A program made the position numbers and the translations under genes. A stretch of DNA of 35,439 bases from Chloroflexota bacterium (GTDB lineage: Bacteria > Chloroflexota > Dormibacteria > Dormibacterales > Dormibacteraceae): contig VBHB01000097.1 of NCBI GenBank assembly GCA_005880315.1, positions 1 through 35,439 of the forward strand, written 5' to 3'. Each line of letters starts with the position of its first letter. Position 1 is the stretch's first letter. Shown here piece by piece: positions 25,345 through 33,615 of this stretch. Below the pieces are notes generated by a model. It had not been told where the DNA came from, did not search any database, and saw only the letters and a program-made list of their open reading frames with translations.

Positions 25345-27583
25345 TGCGGGCGCCCGTCCTTTCCTTGACCAGGGCCGAGCGATCGATCGGGACCTCGCGC
25401 AAGCGCGTGCCGGTGGCTCGGGCGAGCGCGTTGGCGAGGGCGGCCGGGCCGGGGATGGCAGGCGGCTCGCCGACGCCCTTGGCCCCGAGAGGACCGAACG
25501 GGGATGGGATCTCGATCAGGCGCACATCGATGTCGGGTAATTGGTCTGCGGTCGGCAGCTCGTAGTCGAGGAAGCTGCCCGTGCGCAGCTGGCCGTCGCC
25601 ATCGAAGGCGAGCTGCTCGCCCAGCGCCCGGCCCAACGCCTGCGCCGCTCCGCCGTGGATCTGGCCTTCGACCTCGGGCGGGTTGATCGCCTTGCCCACG
25701 TCCTGGATCGCCGCGTAGCCCGTCAGCTGGAAGGCCCCGGTTTCGGGATCTGTGCGCACCCTCGCAATCTGCACGGTGAACTGCGGCGACGCGGACAGCA
25801 CGGCCGACCGGCCGCTCGCGTGGATCGGCTTGTGCCGGCCCATGAACTCGGTGCTGGCGGCGACCAGCCGGGTGATCTCGACAAACCGATCGGGGACGCC
25901 CCGCACCGACACGCGGCCGTCGGAGATCTCGAGATCCTCGGGCGCCGCCTCGAGCTCGTCGGTGGCGATCTCCAGGAGCTGGCGGCGAGCCTCCAGCGCG
26001 GCCTCTTGCACCGCACCCCCGATGCTGTAGGTGGTCTGGCTGCCCGCGGCGATGGGTCCGTGAGGCGCGACGTCGGTCTCGCCGGTCTGGATGCGGACCT
26101 TGTCGGCCGAGACTCCGAACGCATCGGCCGCGATCATCGCGAGCCCGGTCGTCGCCCCGCTGACGTCGGGCGTGCCGATCACGATCGAAAGAGTGCCGTC
26201 CGGTTCCACGCGGCAACCCGCCGCCGCCGGCGTGCGCGCGCCGCCCCAGGAGCCGACGGCGACGCCAACGCCCTCGCCCGGCCCGACGGCTGCTTTGTAC
26301 AGAGGGTGCCGGGCCGCCTCCTCGAGGCACTCGACCATCGCGATGCGCGGCCATGGGCTCTTGTCGGCCGAGGGGTCGCCCTCCTTCGAGGCGTTGAGCA
26401 AGCGCAGCTCGATCGGATCCATGTCCAGCTGCAGGGCGAGCTCGTCGATCGCTGACTCGAGGGCGAAGTACGCCTGCGGCGCACCCGGGCCTCGATAGGC
26501 GTCGACCGGTGTCTTGTTCGTGGCGACCTCATACCCCGTCAGCTCGAAGTTCGCGATCTGGTAGGTCCCGCCGAGGAACGAGCCCGTGATGCCCGCGTGC
26601 CAGCCGCTGGTGGCGCCGTTGTCGTAGTGGTATTTGACGCGCAGCGCTACCAGCTTGCCGTCTTTTTTGGCGCCGAGCTCGAGGTCGAACGCCGCGCCCG
26701 GGGCAGGGTGGCCGACGATGAATTCCTGCTGGCGCGTCAGCGCCAGGCGCACCGGCCGGCCCACCTTGAGGGCGAGCATCGACAGCAGCACTTCGAGCAG
26801 GATCACCTTGCCCCCAAAGCCTCCGCCTACCGGCATCGGCACGACCCGCACCTTATAGGCGGGAACGCCGAGGGTTTTGGCGACGTCCTCGCGGAGCGCG
26901 AACGGCCCTTGCGTGGGCGCCCAGATGGTCACGCCGCCATCGGCTTCAGGCCGCGCGATCGCCACATGTGGCTCCATCGGCGAGTGGTGCACGCCCGCGA
27001 GCCGGTATCTCTGCTTGATGACGACGTCCGCGCCGGCCAGCGCCTTGGCGACGTTCCCCCGCTTGAAGCTGGCCACCGCGGTGACGTTGGGCGGGCGCTC
27101 CACCGGCTCGGACTCCGCCGCGGTAGCCGCCCCGTGCACAGCGGCGTCCTCTTCCGAGGTCTCCGCCACGGTGTCGAGCACCTGCGGCGCGCCCTCGCGC
27201 ATGGCGGCCTCGGCGTCCGTCACGGCAGGAATCGGCTCGAGGTCGACCTCGACCAGCGCCGCGGCATCCGCGGCCGCCGACTCGCTGATCGCGACCACCG
27301 CCGCCACCGCCTGCCCGCCGTAGAACACGCGATCCACCGCGAGCGGCTTGTCAGGCCCGTTGGCGTTCGAGCGGAGGTCGGCTCCAGTGAAGACGCCGAC
27401 GACGCCTGGGGCCGCGGCCGCGCCGGTGGTGTCGATGGACCTGATCCTGGCCGCCGGCAGAGGGCTCAGGACAATTTGGACGTGGAGGAGCCCCGCCATC
27501 TCGAGGTCGGCCGTGTACCTGGTCACCCCGGCGACCTTGTCCGCACCCTCGAGCCGCCGCTGGCCCCGCCCCACCAAGCTCAT
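25337..27583 (-). CDS. Molybdenum hydroxylase large subunit (xanthine dehydrogenase family, molybdopterin-binding)
   Basis: A 748-residue catalytic subunit of the xanthine dehydrogenase/aldehyde oxidase/CO dehydrogenase family. The N-terminal alpha/beta hammerhead (about 15-125) is followed by molybdopterin-binding parts. GGGFGGK at 253-259 contacts the cofactor, AYRGPG at 362-367 is the active-site loop, and the catalytic glutamate is E706 in GVGE. The loop is not the AYRCSFR of form I CO dehydrogenase, so CO oxidation is unlikely; an aldehyde, purine or other heterocycle substrate is more plausible. Neither the FAD nor the 2Fe-2S subunit is next to it in this window. ATG start at 27583. Confidence 0.88.
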   Translation of the reverse strand: MSLVGRGQRRLEGADKVAGVTRYTADLEMAGLLHVQIVLSPLPAARIRSIDTTGAAAAPGVVGVFTGADLRSNANGPDKPLAVDRVFYGGQAVAAVVAISESAAADAAALVEVDLEPIPAVTDAEAAMREGAPQVLDTVAETSEEDAAVHGAATAAESEPVERPPNVTAVASFKRGNVAKALAGADVVIKQRYRLAGVHHSPMEPHVAIARPEADGGVTIWAPTQGPFALREDVAKTLGVPAYKVRVVPMPVGGGFGGKVILLEVLLSMLALKVGRPVRLALTRQQEFIVGHPAPGAAFDLELGAKKDGKLVALRVKYHYDNGATSGWHAGITGSFLGGTYQIANFELTGYEVATNKTPVDAYRGPGAPQAYFALESAIDELALQLDMDPIELRLLNASKEGDPSADKSPWPRIAMVECLEEAARHPLYKAAVGPGEGVGVAVGSWGGARTPAAAGCRVEPDGTLSIVIGTPDVSGATTGLAMIAADAFGVSADKVRIQTGETDVAPHGPIAAGSQTTYSIGGAVQEAALEARRQLLEIATDELEAAPEDLEISDGRVSVRGVPDRFVEITRLVAASTEFMGRHKPIHASGRSAVLSASPQFTVQIARVRTDPETGAFQLTGYAAIQDVGKAINPPEVEGQIHGGAAQALGRALGEQLAFDGDGQLRTGSFLDYELPTADQLPDIDVRLIEIPSPFGPLGAKGVGEPPAIPGPAALANALARATGTRLREVPIDRSALVKERTGARTG

Positions 27584-27808
27584 CCCGATCGATCATCGCA
27601 GAGCCGGGGGTTTGAGGGTGGGGGGCCACGGGCCACGAGTGGACTTTCGGGCCGCTCCCCGCCACAATGATGTTGGAGTAAGCGGCGGCCCGACTCGGTC
27701 CGCCACCCCTCGTCGGCGCGCTCTCGCCCCGGTCACCGCGAAGAGGACACCGGGAAGAAGGCGAGTGGGAGAGGCAAGGCCTCGAGCTTTTCGATCTAGG
27801 AGAAAGCT
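27584..27808. promoter_or_regulatory. Divergent promoter region, molybdenum hydroxylase / peptide ABC importer
   Basis: This 225-base gap separates two divergent starts and holds no gene. A possible plus-strand promoter has TGGACT at 27640-27645 and CACAAT at 27663-27668, 17 bases apart, leaving a leader of about 135 bases with GC-rich inverted repeats. AGGAGA eight bases before ATG 27809 is a good ribosome binding site. A tandem GGCCACG repeat lies at about 27625-27637. Confidence 0.35.
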
Positions 27809-29554
27809 ATGACTCCAGCTTCGGTCCGGTATCTCAAAGCCCTATGTGTGGGCGGTGTGGCGATCCTGGTGGCGATCGCATGCGGCAACCCGACGCCGCA
27901 GAGCTCGAATCTGGCTTCCAACCAGACGCTGACGTTCCCGATCCTTGCCGACTTCGGCACCCTCGACCCGGCGGTGTCCGACGCGGAGACGGACCAGGAA
28001 ATTCAGCAGAACATGTTCGACGGTCTGGTCAAGTTCGACAACAACCTGAACGTCGTTCCCGACATCGCCGCGTCCATGCCGACGGTTTCTTCCGACGGCA
28101 AGACGTACACGTTCAAGCTCCGCACCGACGTCACGTTCTCCAACGGCGACAAGGTCACCTCGAAGGACGTCCTGTATTCGTGGAACCGCTCGGCGGCCAT
28201 GCAGGGCGCGTACGCGACCAACCTTTCCGCAATCGAGGGCTATGACAAGGTTTCCAAGAACACGGCGAGCGGCGCCGCGCTCGAGGCTCTCCTCGAGAAG
28301 AACGACCCCTCGGTCACTCTGACCGGGCTCACCGCTCCTGACGCAAGCACCGTCATGGTCAAGCTTGCCAACCCCGCCGGCTGGTTCCTGCCCGCCATCG
28401 CGCTGTCAGGCTCCACGGGCGAAATCGTTGACGTCAACGCAGTCAAGCAAGACTTCGACAACTGGTGGACGAACCCGGCCACCGCGATCGGCACCGGGCC
28501 GTTCAAGATGACCTCTCGCGTCCCCAAGCAGTCGGTCGACTTCGCGGCCGTTTCCAACTGGTGGGGTTCGCCAAAGCCGACCCTGACCAAGGTTCACCTC
28601 GACGTCTCGGTCACCGACCCGTCGACCGCCATCACGAAGTACGAGCAGGGCGGTTATGACGTCTACGGCTACGGCGGCTACAGCAACATGCCCGTCGCCG
28701 ACATCAAGCGGATCCAGGCCACTTCTAACGAATCGTCTCAGCTCCTTCTCCAGCCCAAGGTCAGAAGCTACTGGGTCAGCTTCAACATGGTTCACGACGC
28801 GAAGCGGACCGCGGCGGGTCCGTTCCTGCTCGCGAACGGCCAATCCGCGCACGACCTGCGCATGGCCTTCGCGCTGGCGGTCGACAAGGCCAAGCTGGTC
28901 ACCGTCGTCTGCCAGGACATCGTCTGCACGCAGGCCACCGGCGGCCTGATCGTGAAGGGGCTCACCGGGTACCTCGGCGACGGCCAGGACCCGCTGGCCA
29001 AGTTCGACGCCGCCCAGGCCAAGACGCTCCTCAAGAGCGCCGACCCTGACGGCACCAAGACCAAGGGCCTGACCTACACCTACGACCCCGAGAACTCGCT
29101 CAACAAGCCGACCGCGGAGTTCCTGCAGTCGCAGTGGCACGACAACCTGGGGGTCGACGTGGCCATCCAGCCCGTGTCGCACTCGCAGTTCATCAAGGGC
29201 CGCCTCAAGGGTCAGTACGTTCTGTCCCGCGACGGCTGGCAGGCCGACTACAACCACCCGCAGGACTGGTACGACAACCTGTGGGGCCACGTCGTCGGCT
29301 GCCCCGACTCGGGCTGCAGCACCGGCTACGACACCAAGGCCTATGACGACCTTCTCGACAAGGCCGACACCGAGAGCGGCGACCAGGCGAATGCCGACTA
29401 CAAGGCGCTCGCCCAGATGCTCATCAACGACGTCGTCTACATCCCGCTCTACTACTCGAAGGGTGCCTTCCTCTTCAAGCCGTACGTGAAGGGCGCCGGC
29501 ACCAACAACTTCTCCGACTTCCACTGGAACGAGATCCAGATCCTGTCCCACTAG
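27809..29554 (+). CDS. Peptide-type ABC transporter substrate-binding lipoprotein
   Basis: A 581-residue SBP_bac_5 (DppA/OppA-type) binding protein. An N-terminal signal ends in a cysteine (VAIAC) for lipid anchoring to the outer face of the membrane. The family start is clear (LTFPILADFGTLDPAVSD, then MFDGLVKFD and YTFKLRTDVTFSNGDKVTSKDVLYSWNR). It binds oligopeptides, nickel chelates or other solutes and passes them to the permeases encoded next. A terminator right after it should give it more copies than the membrane parts. About the same length as OppA relatives. It is a clear paralogue of the protein at 33613-35250. Confidence 0.9.
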   Translation: MTPASVRYLKALCVGGVAILVAIACGNPTPQSSNLASNQTLTFPILADFGTLDPAVSDAETDQEIQQNMFDGLVKFDNNLNVVPDIAASMPTVSSDGKTYTFKLRTDVTFSNGDKVTSKDVLYSWNRSAAMQGAYATNLSAIEGYDKVSKNTASGAALEALLEKNDPSVTLTGLTAPDASTVMVKLANPAGWFLPAIALSGSTGEIVDVNAVKQDFDNWWTNPATAIGTGPFKMTSRVPKQSVDFAAVSNWWGSPKPTLTKVHLDVSVTDPSTAITKYEQGGYDVYGYGGYSNMPVADIKRIQATSNESSQLLLQPKVRSYWVSFNMVHDAKRTAAGPFLLANGQSAHDLRMAFALAVDKAKLVTVVCQDIVCTQATGGLIVKGLTGYLGDGQDPLAKFDAAQAKTLLKSADPDGTKTKGLTYTYDPENSLNKPTAEFLQSQWHDNLGVDVAIQPVSHSQFIKGRLKGQYVLSRDGWQADYNHPQDWYDNLWGHVVGCPDSGCSTGYDTKAYDDLLDKADTESGDQANADYKALAQMLINDVVYIPLYYSKGAFLFKPYVKGAGTNNFSDFHWNEIQILSH

Positions 29555-29563
29555 TCCGACCGT

Positions 29564-29601
29564 GAAGAGGGCGCTCGCACGCTGCGGGCGCCCTCTTCTT
29601 T
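29564..29601 (+). terminator. Hairpin terminator/attenuator between binding protein and permease genes
   Basis: A perfect 11-bp stem (29564-29574 with 29588-29598, arm GAAGAGGGCGC) with a 13-base loop is followed by TTT. It lies 10 bases past the binding-protein stop and 11 bases before the first permease start. This is the standard place for a partial terminator or 3' mRNA stabiliser that raises binding-protein output over the rest of the operon. Confidence 0.75.
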
Positions 29602-29611
29602 CACAATTAGG

Positions 29612-30577
29612 GTGGACGTGCTGACCCGAGGGACGCTGCTCTACATCGGCCAGCGGCTGGTGCTGATCGCATTCACGGTGGTGGCCGTGTCCTCGATCGT
29701 CTTTCTCGGCATCCACCGGCTCCCCGGTGACGCCCTTTTCAACGAGCACCTGCATGGCACGCAGTACGAGCTGCTCCTCCACCACTACGGGCTCGACAAG
29801 CCGCTTTGGGAGCAGTACACGAGCTTCCTGCAGGGAATGTTCTTGCACGGCAACCTTGGCGAGTCGCTCGTGAACCGGGGCGTCCCGATCACCCCGCTGG
29901 TCCTGCGCGAGCTGACCGTGAGCGTCGAGGTCGGGCTGTTCGCCCTCATCTTCACGATCGGGTTGGGAATGCTGCTCGGCGTGGTGGCGGCGCTCCGCCA
30001 GAACTCGTGGGTGGATTACGTCCTCAGCACGACCTCGGTGATCGGCTACAGCATGCCGAGCTTCGTCATCGCCACGTTCCTGATCCTTCTGTTCGCGGTG
30101 TGGCTCGACAATCTCACCCAGGGCACCTTCTACTTCCAGATCGGCTGGACGGGCACGTACGGCAGCATCGGCGAGATCTGGCTGCCCGCGTTCGCGCTCG
30201 GCTTCCCCTATGCCAGCATCGTTGCCCGCCTGACGCGCGCCAGCATGCTCGAGGTGATCCGCCAGGACTACATCCGCACCGCGCGGGCCAAGGGACTCAG
30301 GGAGACCGTGATCACCATCCGCCATGCGCTGCGCAACGCGCTCATCCCGGTGATCACGATCCTCGGCCCGCTCGTGATCGGCATCATCACCGGCGGCGTC
30401 ATCATCGAGAACATCTTCGGCATCCCCGGCCTCGGCAAGGAGTTCGCGAACAGCATCCTCAACCGCGACTACAACATCGTGATCGGCGTCTTCACGATGT
30501 ACGCGGCGCTGGTCGGCCTCGCCAACCTGGGCGTCGACCTGCTCTACGTCGTCATCGACCCCAGGATCAGATACTGA
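29612..30577 (+). CDS. Peptide-type ABC transporter permease, DppB-like
   Basis: A 321-residue inner-membrane permease with about six helices, matching the DppB/OppB group in length. The first helix follows a short basic tail (YIGQRLVLIAFTVVAVSSIVF), the periplasmic loop carries the typical LHHYGLDKPLWEQY segment and GNLGESL, and the EAA loop that contacts the ATPase is DYIRTARAKGLRETV-x-RHALRNALIPV. GTG start at 29612. The next gene starts within its stop codon (TGATG), so the two permeases are translationally coupled. Confidence 0.92.
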   Translation: MDVLTRGTLLYIGQRLVLIAFTVVAVSSIVFLGIHRLPGDALFNEHLHGTQYELLLHHYGLDKPLWEQYTSFLQGMFLHGNLGESLVNRGVPITPLVLRELTVSVEVGLFALIFTIGLGMLLGVVAALRQNSWVDYVLSTTSVIGYSMPSFVIATFLILLFAVWLDNLTQGTFYFQIGWTGTYGSIGEIWLPAFALGFPYASIVARLTRASMLEVIRQDYIRTARAKGLRETVITIRHALRNALIPVITILGPLVIGIITGGVIIENIFGIPGLGKEFANSILNRDYNIVIGVFTMYAALVGLANLGVDLLYVVIDPRIRY

Positions 30578-31467
30578 TGGCAGCCACCGCCGCCGCCGTC
30601 GTCACGCGGCCGATCGCGCCCGAGCAGGCCAGCCTGTGGTCGGATGCGTGGCGCCGGCTGCGCCGCAACCGCATGGCGCTGATCAGCGCGGTGTACCTGA
30701 CGCTTTTGGTGGTCGTCGCCATCGTGGCCATCTTCAAGACCCCGTACTCATACCGGGCCGTCGGCGTGGCGCTGCCCTATTCCGGTCCCAGCGCCGCCAA
30801 CTGGTTGGGCGCCGACATCCTCGGCCGCGACGTCCTCAGCCGCCTTTTGGTCGGCGCACAGATTTCCCTGATCGTCGGCGTGGGCACACAGGTGTTGGTC
30901 CTGGCCGTGGGGGTGCCGATCGGCCTGATCGCCGGCTACTACAAAGGCGTCGCTGACTCGGTGGTCAGCTTCATCATCAACGTCTTCTACGGGATCCCGG
31001 ACCTGCTGGTCGCCATGATCCTGCTGCTGCTGCTCGGGCCGAGCCTCAACAACATCATCATCGCGATCGTCGCCACGCGCTGGATGGACATGACCAGGCT
31101 CGTGCGCGGCCAGACGCTGGCGCTGCGCGAGCGCGAGTTCATCGAGGCGGCGCGTGCCAGCGGCGCCAAGCCGTTGAAGATCCTGTTCGGGCACATCCTC
31201 CCGAACGCGTTGGGACCGATCATCGTGCAGGCCACGTTCGGAGTTCCCGCCGCCATCCTCTTCGAGGCTTTTCTCAGCTTCCTCGGCATCGGCGTCCAAC
31301 CCCCGACCCCCTCCTGGGGCTCGATGGCCAGCGACGGCCTGGCCGCGATTCGGATCGCCCCGCACATGGTGCTGGCGCCCTCCATCGCGCTTTCGCTCAC
31401 GCTCATGGCCTTCAACTTCCTCGGCGACGGCTTGCGCGACGCGCTCGACCCGCGGTCGAGGCGTTAG
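30577..31467 (+). CDS. Peptide-type ABC transporter permease, DppC-like
   Basis: A 296-residue second permease of the DppC/OppC group with the extra N-terminal helix (RRNRMALISAVYLTLLVVV) and the conserved WLGADILGRDVLSRLLVG segment. The EAA loop reads EFIEAARASGAKPLKILFGHILPNALGP. It pairs with the DppB-like protein to form the channel. The ATG at 30577 shares a base with the upstream stop; the long open frame reaching back to 29806 is a shadow of the first permease gene. Confidence 0.92.
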   Translation: MAATAAAVVTRPIAPEQASLWSDAWRRLRRNRMALISAVYLTLLVVVAIVAIFKTPYSYRAVGVALPYSGPSAANWLGADILGRDVLSRLLVGAQISLIVGVGTQVLVLAVGVPIGLIAGYYKGVADSVVSFIINVFYGIPDLLVAMILLLLLGPSLNNIIIAIVATRWMDMTRLVRGQTLALREREFIEAARASGAKPLKILFGHILPNALGPIIVQATFGVPAAILFEAFLSFLGIGVQPPTPSWGSMASDGLAAIRIAPHMVLAPSIALSLTLMAFNFLGDGLRDALDPRSRR

Positions 31468-31475
31468 AGAAGGAT

Positions 31476-32528
31476 TTGGCGAACCCGATCCTCCAGGTGC
31501 GCGACCTGCGCACCCAGTTCGCCACCGAAGGCGGGATCGTGAAGGCGGTCGATGGCGTCAGCTTCGAGCTGTACCCCGGTGAGAGCCTCGGCATCGTGGG
31601 CGAGTCGGGGAGCGGCAAGTCGATGACCGCGCTGTCGCTGTTGAGGCTGGTGCCCGAGCCGGGCCGCGTTGTCGGCGGCCAGGTGCTGTTCCGCGACCAG
31701 GACCTCCTCCAGCTCACGAGTGAGGAGATCCGCGAGATTCGCGGGCGCGACATCGCGATGATCTTCCAGGACCCGCAGAGCTCTCTCAACCCGGTGCTGC
31801 GCACGGGGTTCCAGGTCGACGAGGCGATGCTCGCGCACGGCAAGCCCAAGAACCAGGCGCGCGCGCGGACGCTCGAGCTGCTCAAGAAGGTGCGGATCCC
31901 GGCCGCCGAGAGCCGTTACAAGGACTTCCCCCATCAGCTCAGTGGCGGCATGCGCCAGCGCGCCATGATCGCGATGGGGCTCGCCAACGCGCCGGCGATC
32001 CTGATCGCCGATGAGCCCACGACGGCCCTCGACGTCACCGTTCAGGCTCAGATCCTCGAGCTCCTGGCCGACCTCAACCGCGAGCTCGGCACCGCCATCA
32101 TCATGATCACGCACAACATGGGCGTGGTCGCCGGGCTGTGCACGCGTGTGCTCGTCATGTACGCGGGTGAGATCGTCGAGCAGGGACCCGTCGAGCAAAT
32201 CTTCGCGAACCCACAGCACCCGTACACGTGGTCGCTGCTCAAGAGCATGCCGCGCGTCGACGCCCTTCGCCACGAGCGCCTGCGCTCCATCGAAGGCATG
32301 GCGCCGGACCTGCTGCGCCCGCCGTCCGGTTGCCGTTTCCATCCCCGCTGCCCGTTCCGCATCGACAAGTGCTTCACCAATGAGCCGCAGCTGGAGGAGG
32401 TCGGGCCGGGCCAGCGCGCCGCGTGCTGGGTGACGATGGATCGCGCGCGCAAGGAGATGGGCGCCGACGAGCTCAAGGACATCCGGCCCGGCGCCGGTTC
32501 AAACGTCCACCCCGGGGAGGATCGCTAG
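31476..32528 (+). CDS. Peptide-type ABC transporter ATPase, DppD-like
   Basis: A 350-residue cytoplasmic ATPase. Walker A GESGSGKS is at 42-49, Q loop FQDP at 97-100, signature LSGGM at 155-159 and Walker B ILIADE at 175-180. The C-terminal oligopeptide-transporter extension has [14 protein letters not shown], whose cysteines can hold an iron-sulfur cluster in relatives. TTG at 31476 follows AGAAGGA closely and continues the operon eight bases after the permease stop. Confidence 0.92.
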   Translation: MANPILQVRDLRTQFATEGGIVKAVDGVSFELYPGESLGIVGESGSGKSMTALSLLRLVPEPGRVVGGQVLFRDQDLLQLTSEEIREIRGRDIAMIFQDPQSSLNPVLRTGFQVDEAMLAHGKPKNQARARTLELLKKVRIPAAESRYKDFPHQLSGGMRQRAMIAMGLANAPAILIADEPTTALDVTVQAQILELLADLNRELGTAIIMITHNMGVVAGLCTRVLVMYAGEIVEQGPVEQIFANPQHPYTWSLLKSMPRVDALRHERLRSIEGMAPDLLRPPSGCRFHPRCPFRIDKCFTNEPQLEEVGPGQRAACWVTMDRARKEMGADELKDIRPGAGSNVHPGEDR

Positions 32529-33541
32529 TGGCGGAAGCGGCGGTCAAAGGCACGCCCGCGCCGGCGCCGTCCGGCGCGAAGTCGCTCGTGCGCGTCGAGA
32601 ATGTGGTCAAGCATTTTCCGGCCGGCCTCGGCACTCACGTGCACGCAGTGGATGGTGTGAGCTTCGACATCCGCGAGGGCGAGACGCTAGGCCTGGTGGG
32701 CGAATCGGGGTGCGGGAAGTCGACGCTGGCGCGCCTGGTCACGCAGCTGATCCCGGTGACGTCGGGAAAGGTGTTCTTCGGCGACGTGGAGCTGACAAAG
32801 CTGCGCGGCGAGAAGCTGCGCCAGTACCGCCGCCAGCTCCAGATGATCTTCCAGGACCCATTCGCTTCTTTGGATCCTCGGATGACGGTCGGCGACATCA
32901 TCGCCGAGCCGCTCGACAACTTCCGCATCGTCCGGGGCCGAAAGCGCAACCAGCGCGTGCAGGAGCTGCTGAAGATCGTCGGGCTCAACCCCAACTTCAA
33001 CAACCGCTACCCGCATGAGTTCTCGGGAGGCCAGCGGCAGCGCATCGGCATCGCGCGCGCTCTCGCCCTCAACCCGAAGCTCGTCGTTTGCGACGAGGCG
33101 ATCTCGGCGCTGGATGTTTCCATCCAGGCTCAGATCGTCAACCTGCTCGAGGACCTGCAGCGCGAGTTCCGGCTCACGTATCTGTTCATCGCCCACGACC
33201 TCTCGGTTGTGCGCCACATCAGCGACCGCGTGATGGTGATGTACCTCGGCAAGATCGTCGAGATCGCCGACAGCGTCGAGACCTACAGCTCGCCGAAGCA
33301 TCCCTACACGAAGGCGCTGCTCTCGGCCATTCCGGTCCCGGACCCCAAGGTCCAGCGTGGTCGCCGGCTCGTCGAGCTGACCGGCGAGATCCCTTCGCCG
33401 ATCAATCCGCCGTCAGGATGCCGCTTCCACACGCGCTGTCCGATCGCACGCCTGCCCACGCCTTGCGCCGAGACCGAACCCCCGCTGGAGGAAAAACGCC
33501 GCGACCACCTCGCCGCGTGTCACTTCTCGTCCGACGTCTGA
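32528..33541 (+). CDS. Peptide-type ABC transporter ATPase, DppF-like
   Basis: A 337-residue second ATPase that would form a heterodimer with the DppD-like protein. Walker [10 protein letters not shown] is at 58-66; signature FSGGQRQR and Walker B LVVCDE follow at the expected spacing; the C terminus holds the CRFHTRCP cysteine motif. GTG at 32528 overlaps the previous stop by one base (TAGTG). The stop TGA is the first three bases of the large palindrome 33539-33615. The operon ends here, facing a second binding-protein gene. Confidence 0.92.
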   Translation: MAEAAVKGTPAPAPSGAKSLVRVENVVKHFPAGLGTHVHAVDGVSFDIREGETLGLVGESGCGKSTLARLVTQLIPVTSGKVFFGDVELTKLRGEKLRQYRRQLQMIFQDPFASLDPRMTVGDIIAEPLDNFRIVRGRKRNQRVQELLKIVGLNPNFNNRYPHEFSGGQRQRIGIARALALNPKLVVCDEAISALDVSIQAQIVNLLEDLQREFRLTYLFIAHDLSVVRHISDRVMVMYLGKIVEIADSVETYSSPKHPYTKALLSAIPVPDPKVQRGRRLVELTGEIPSPINPPSGCRFHTRCPIARLPTPCAETEPPLEEKRRDHLAACHFSSDV

Positions 33542-33615
33542 TTCCGCACTTCTGGGTCCAAAGGGGCCGAATTCAGAATTTATTTGGACGTTTCGGGCCC
33601 AAACGTGCGGAATCA
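33539..33615. repeat. Large palindrome with both flanking stop codons, likely bidirectional terminator
   Basis: The 11-base arms TGATTCCGCAC (33539-33549) and GTGCGGAATCA (33605-33615) are perfect inverted complements. Weaker complementarity continues inward (TGGG near 33553 with CCCA near 33598). The left arm begins with the TGA of the DppF-like gene; the right arm contains, on the minus strand, the TGA of the second binding protein. The AT-rich centre (about 33570-33585) gives T-rich stretches on both strands. Arm sequence recurs at 7746-7770. Confidence 0.65.

Noticed and set aside
26597-27670. 357-residue plus-strand open frame inside the molybdenum hydroxylase
   Set aside because: The opposite strand encodes a full-length hydroxylase subunit with active-site motifs; the plus-strand product is histidine/arginine-rich with no recognisable fold.
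27667-27681. Four-codon leader reading frame (ATG ATG TTG GAG TAA) upstream of the importer
   Set aside because: It overlaps the candidate -10 element and has no ribosome binding site; too short to support without expression data.
28406-30325. 639-residue open frame on the minus strand
   Set aside because: It runs antisense across the binding protein and permease genes, both with clear family motifs, and its product is low-complexity (V/L/D/R-rich) with no domain, a common shadow in GC-rich DNA.
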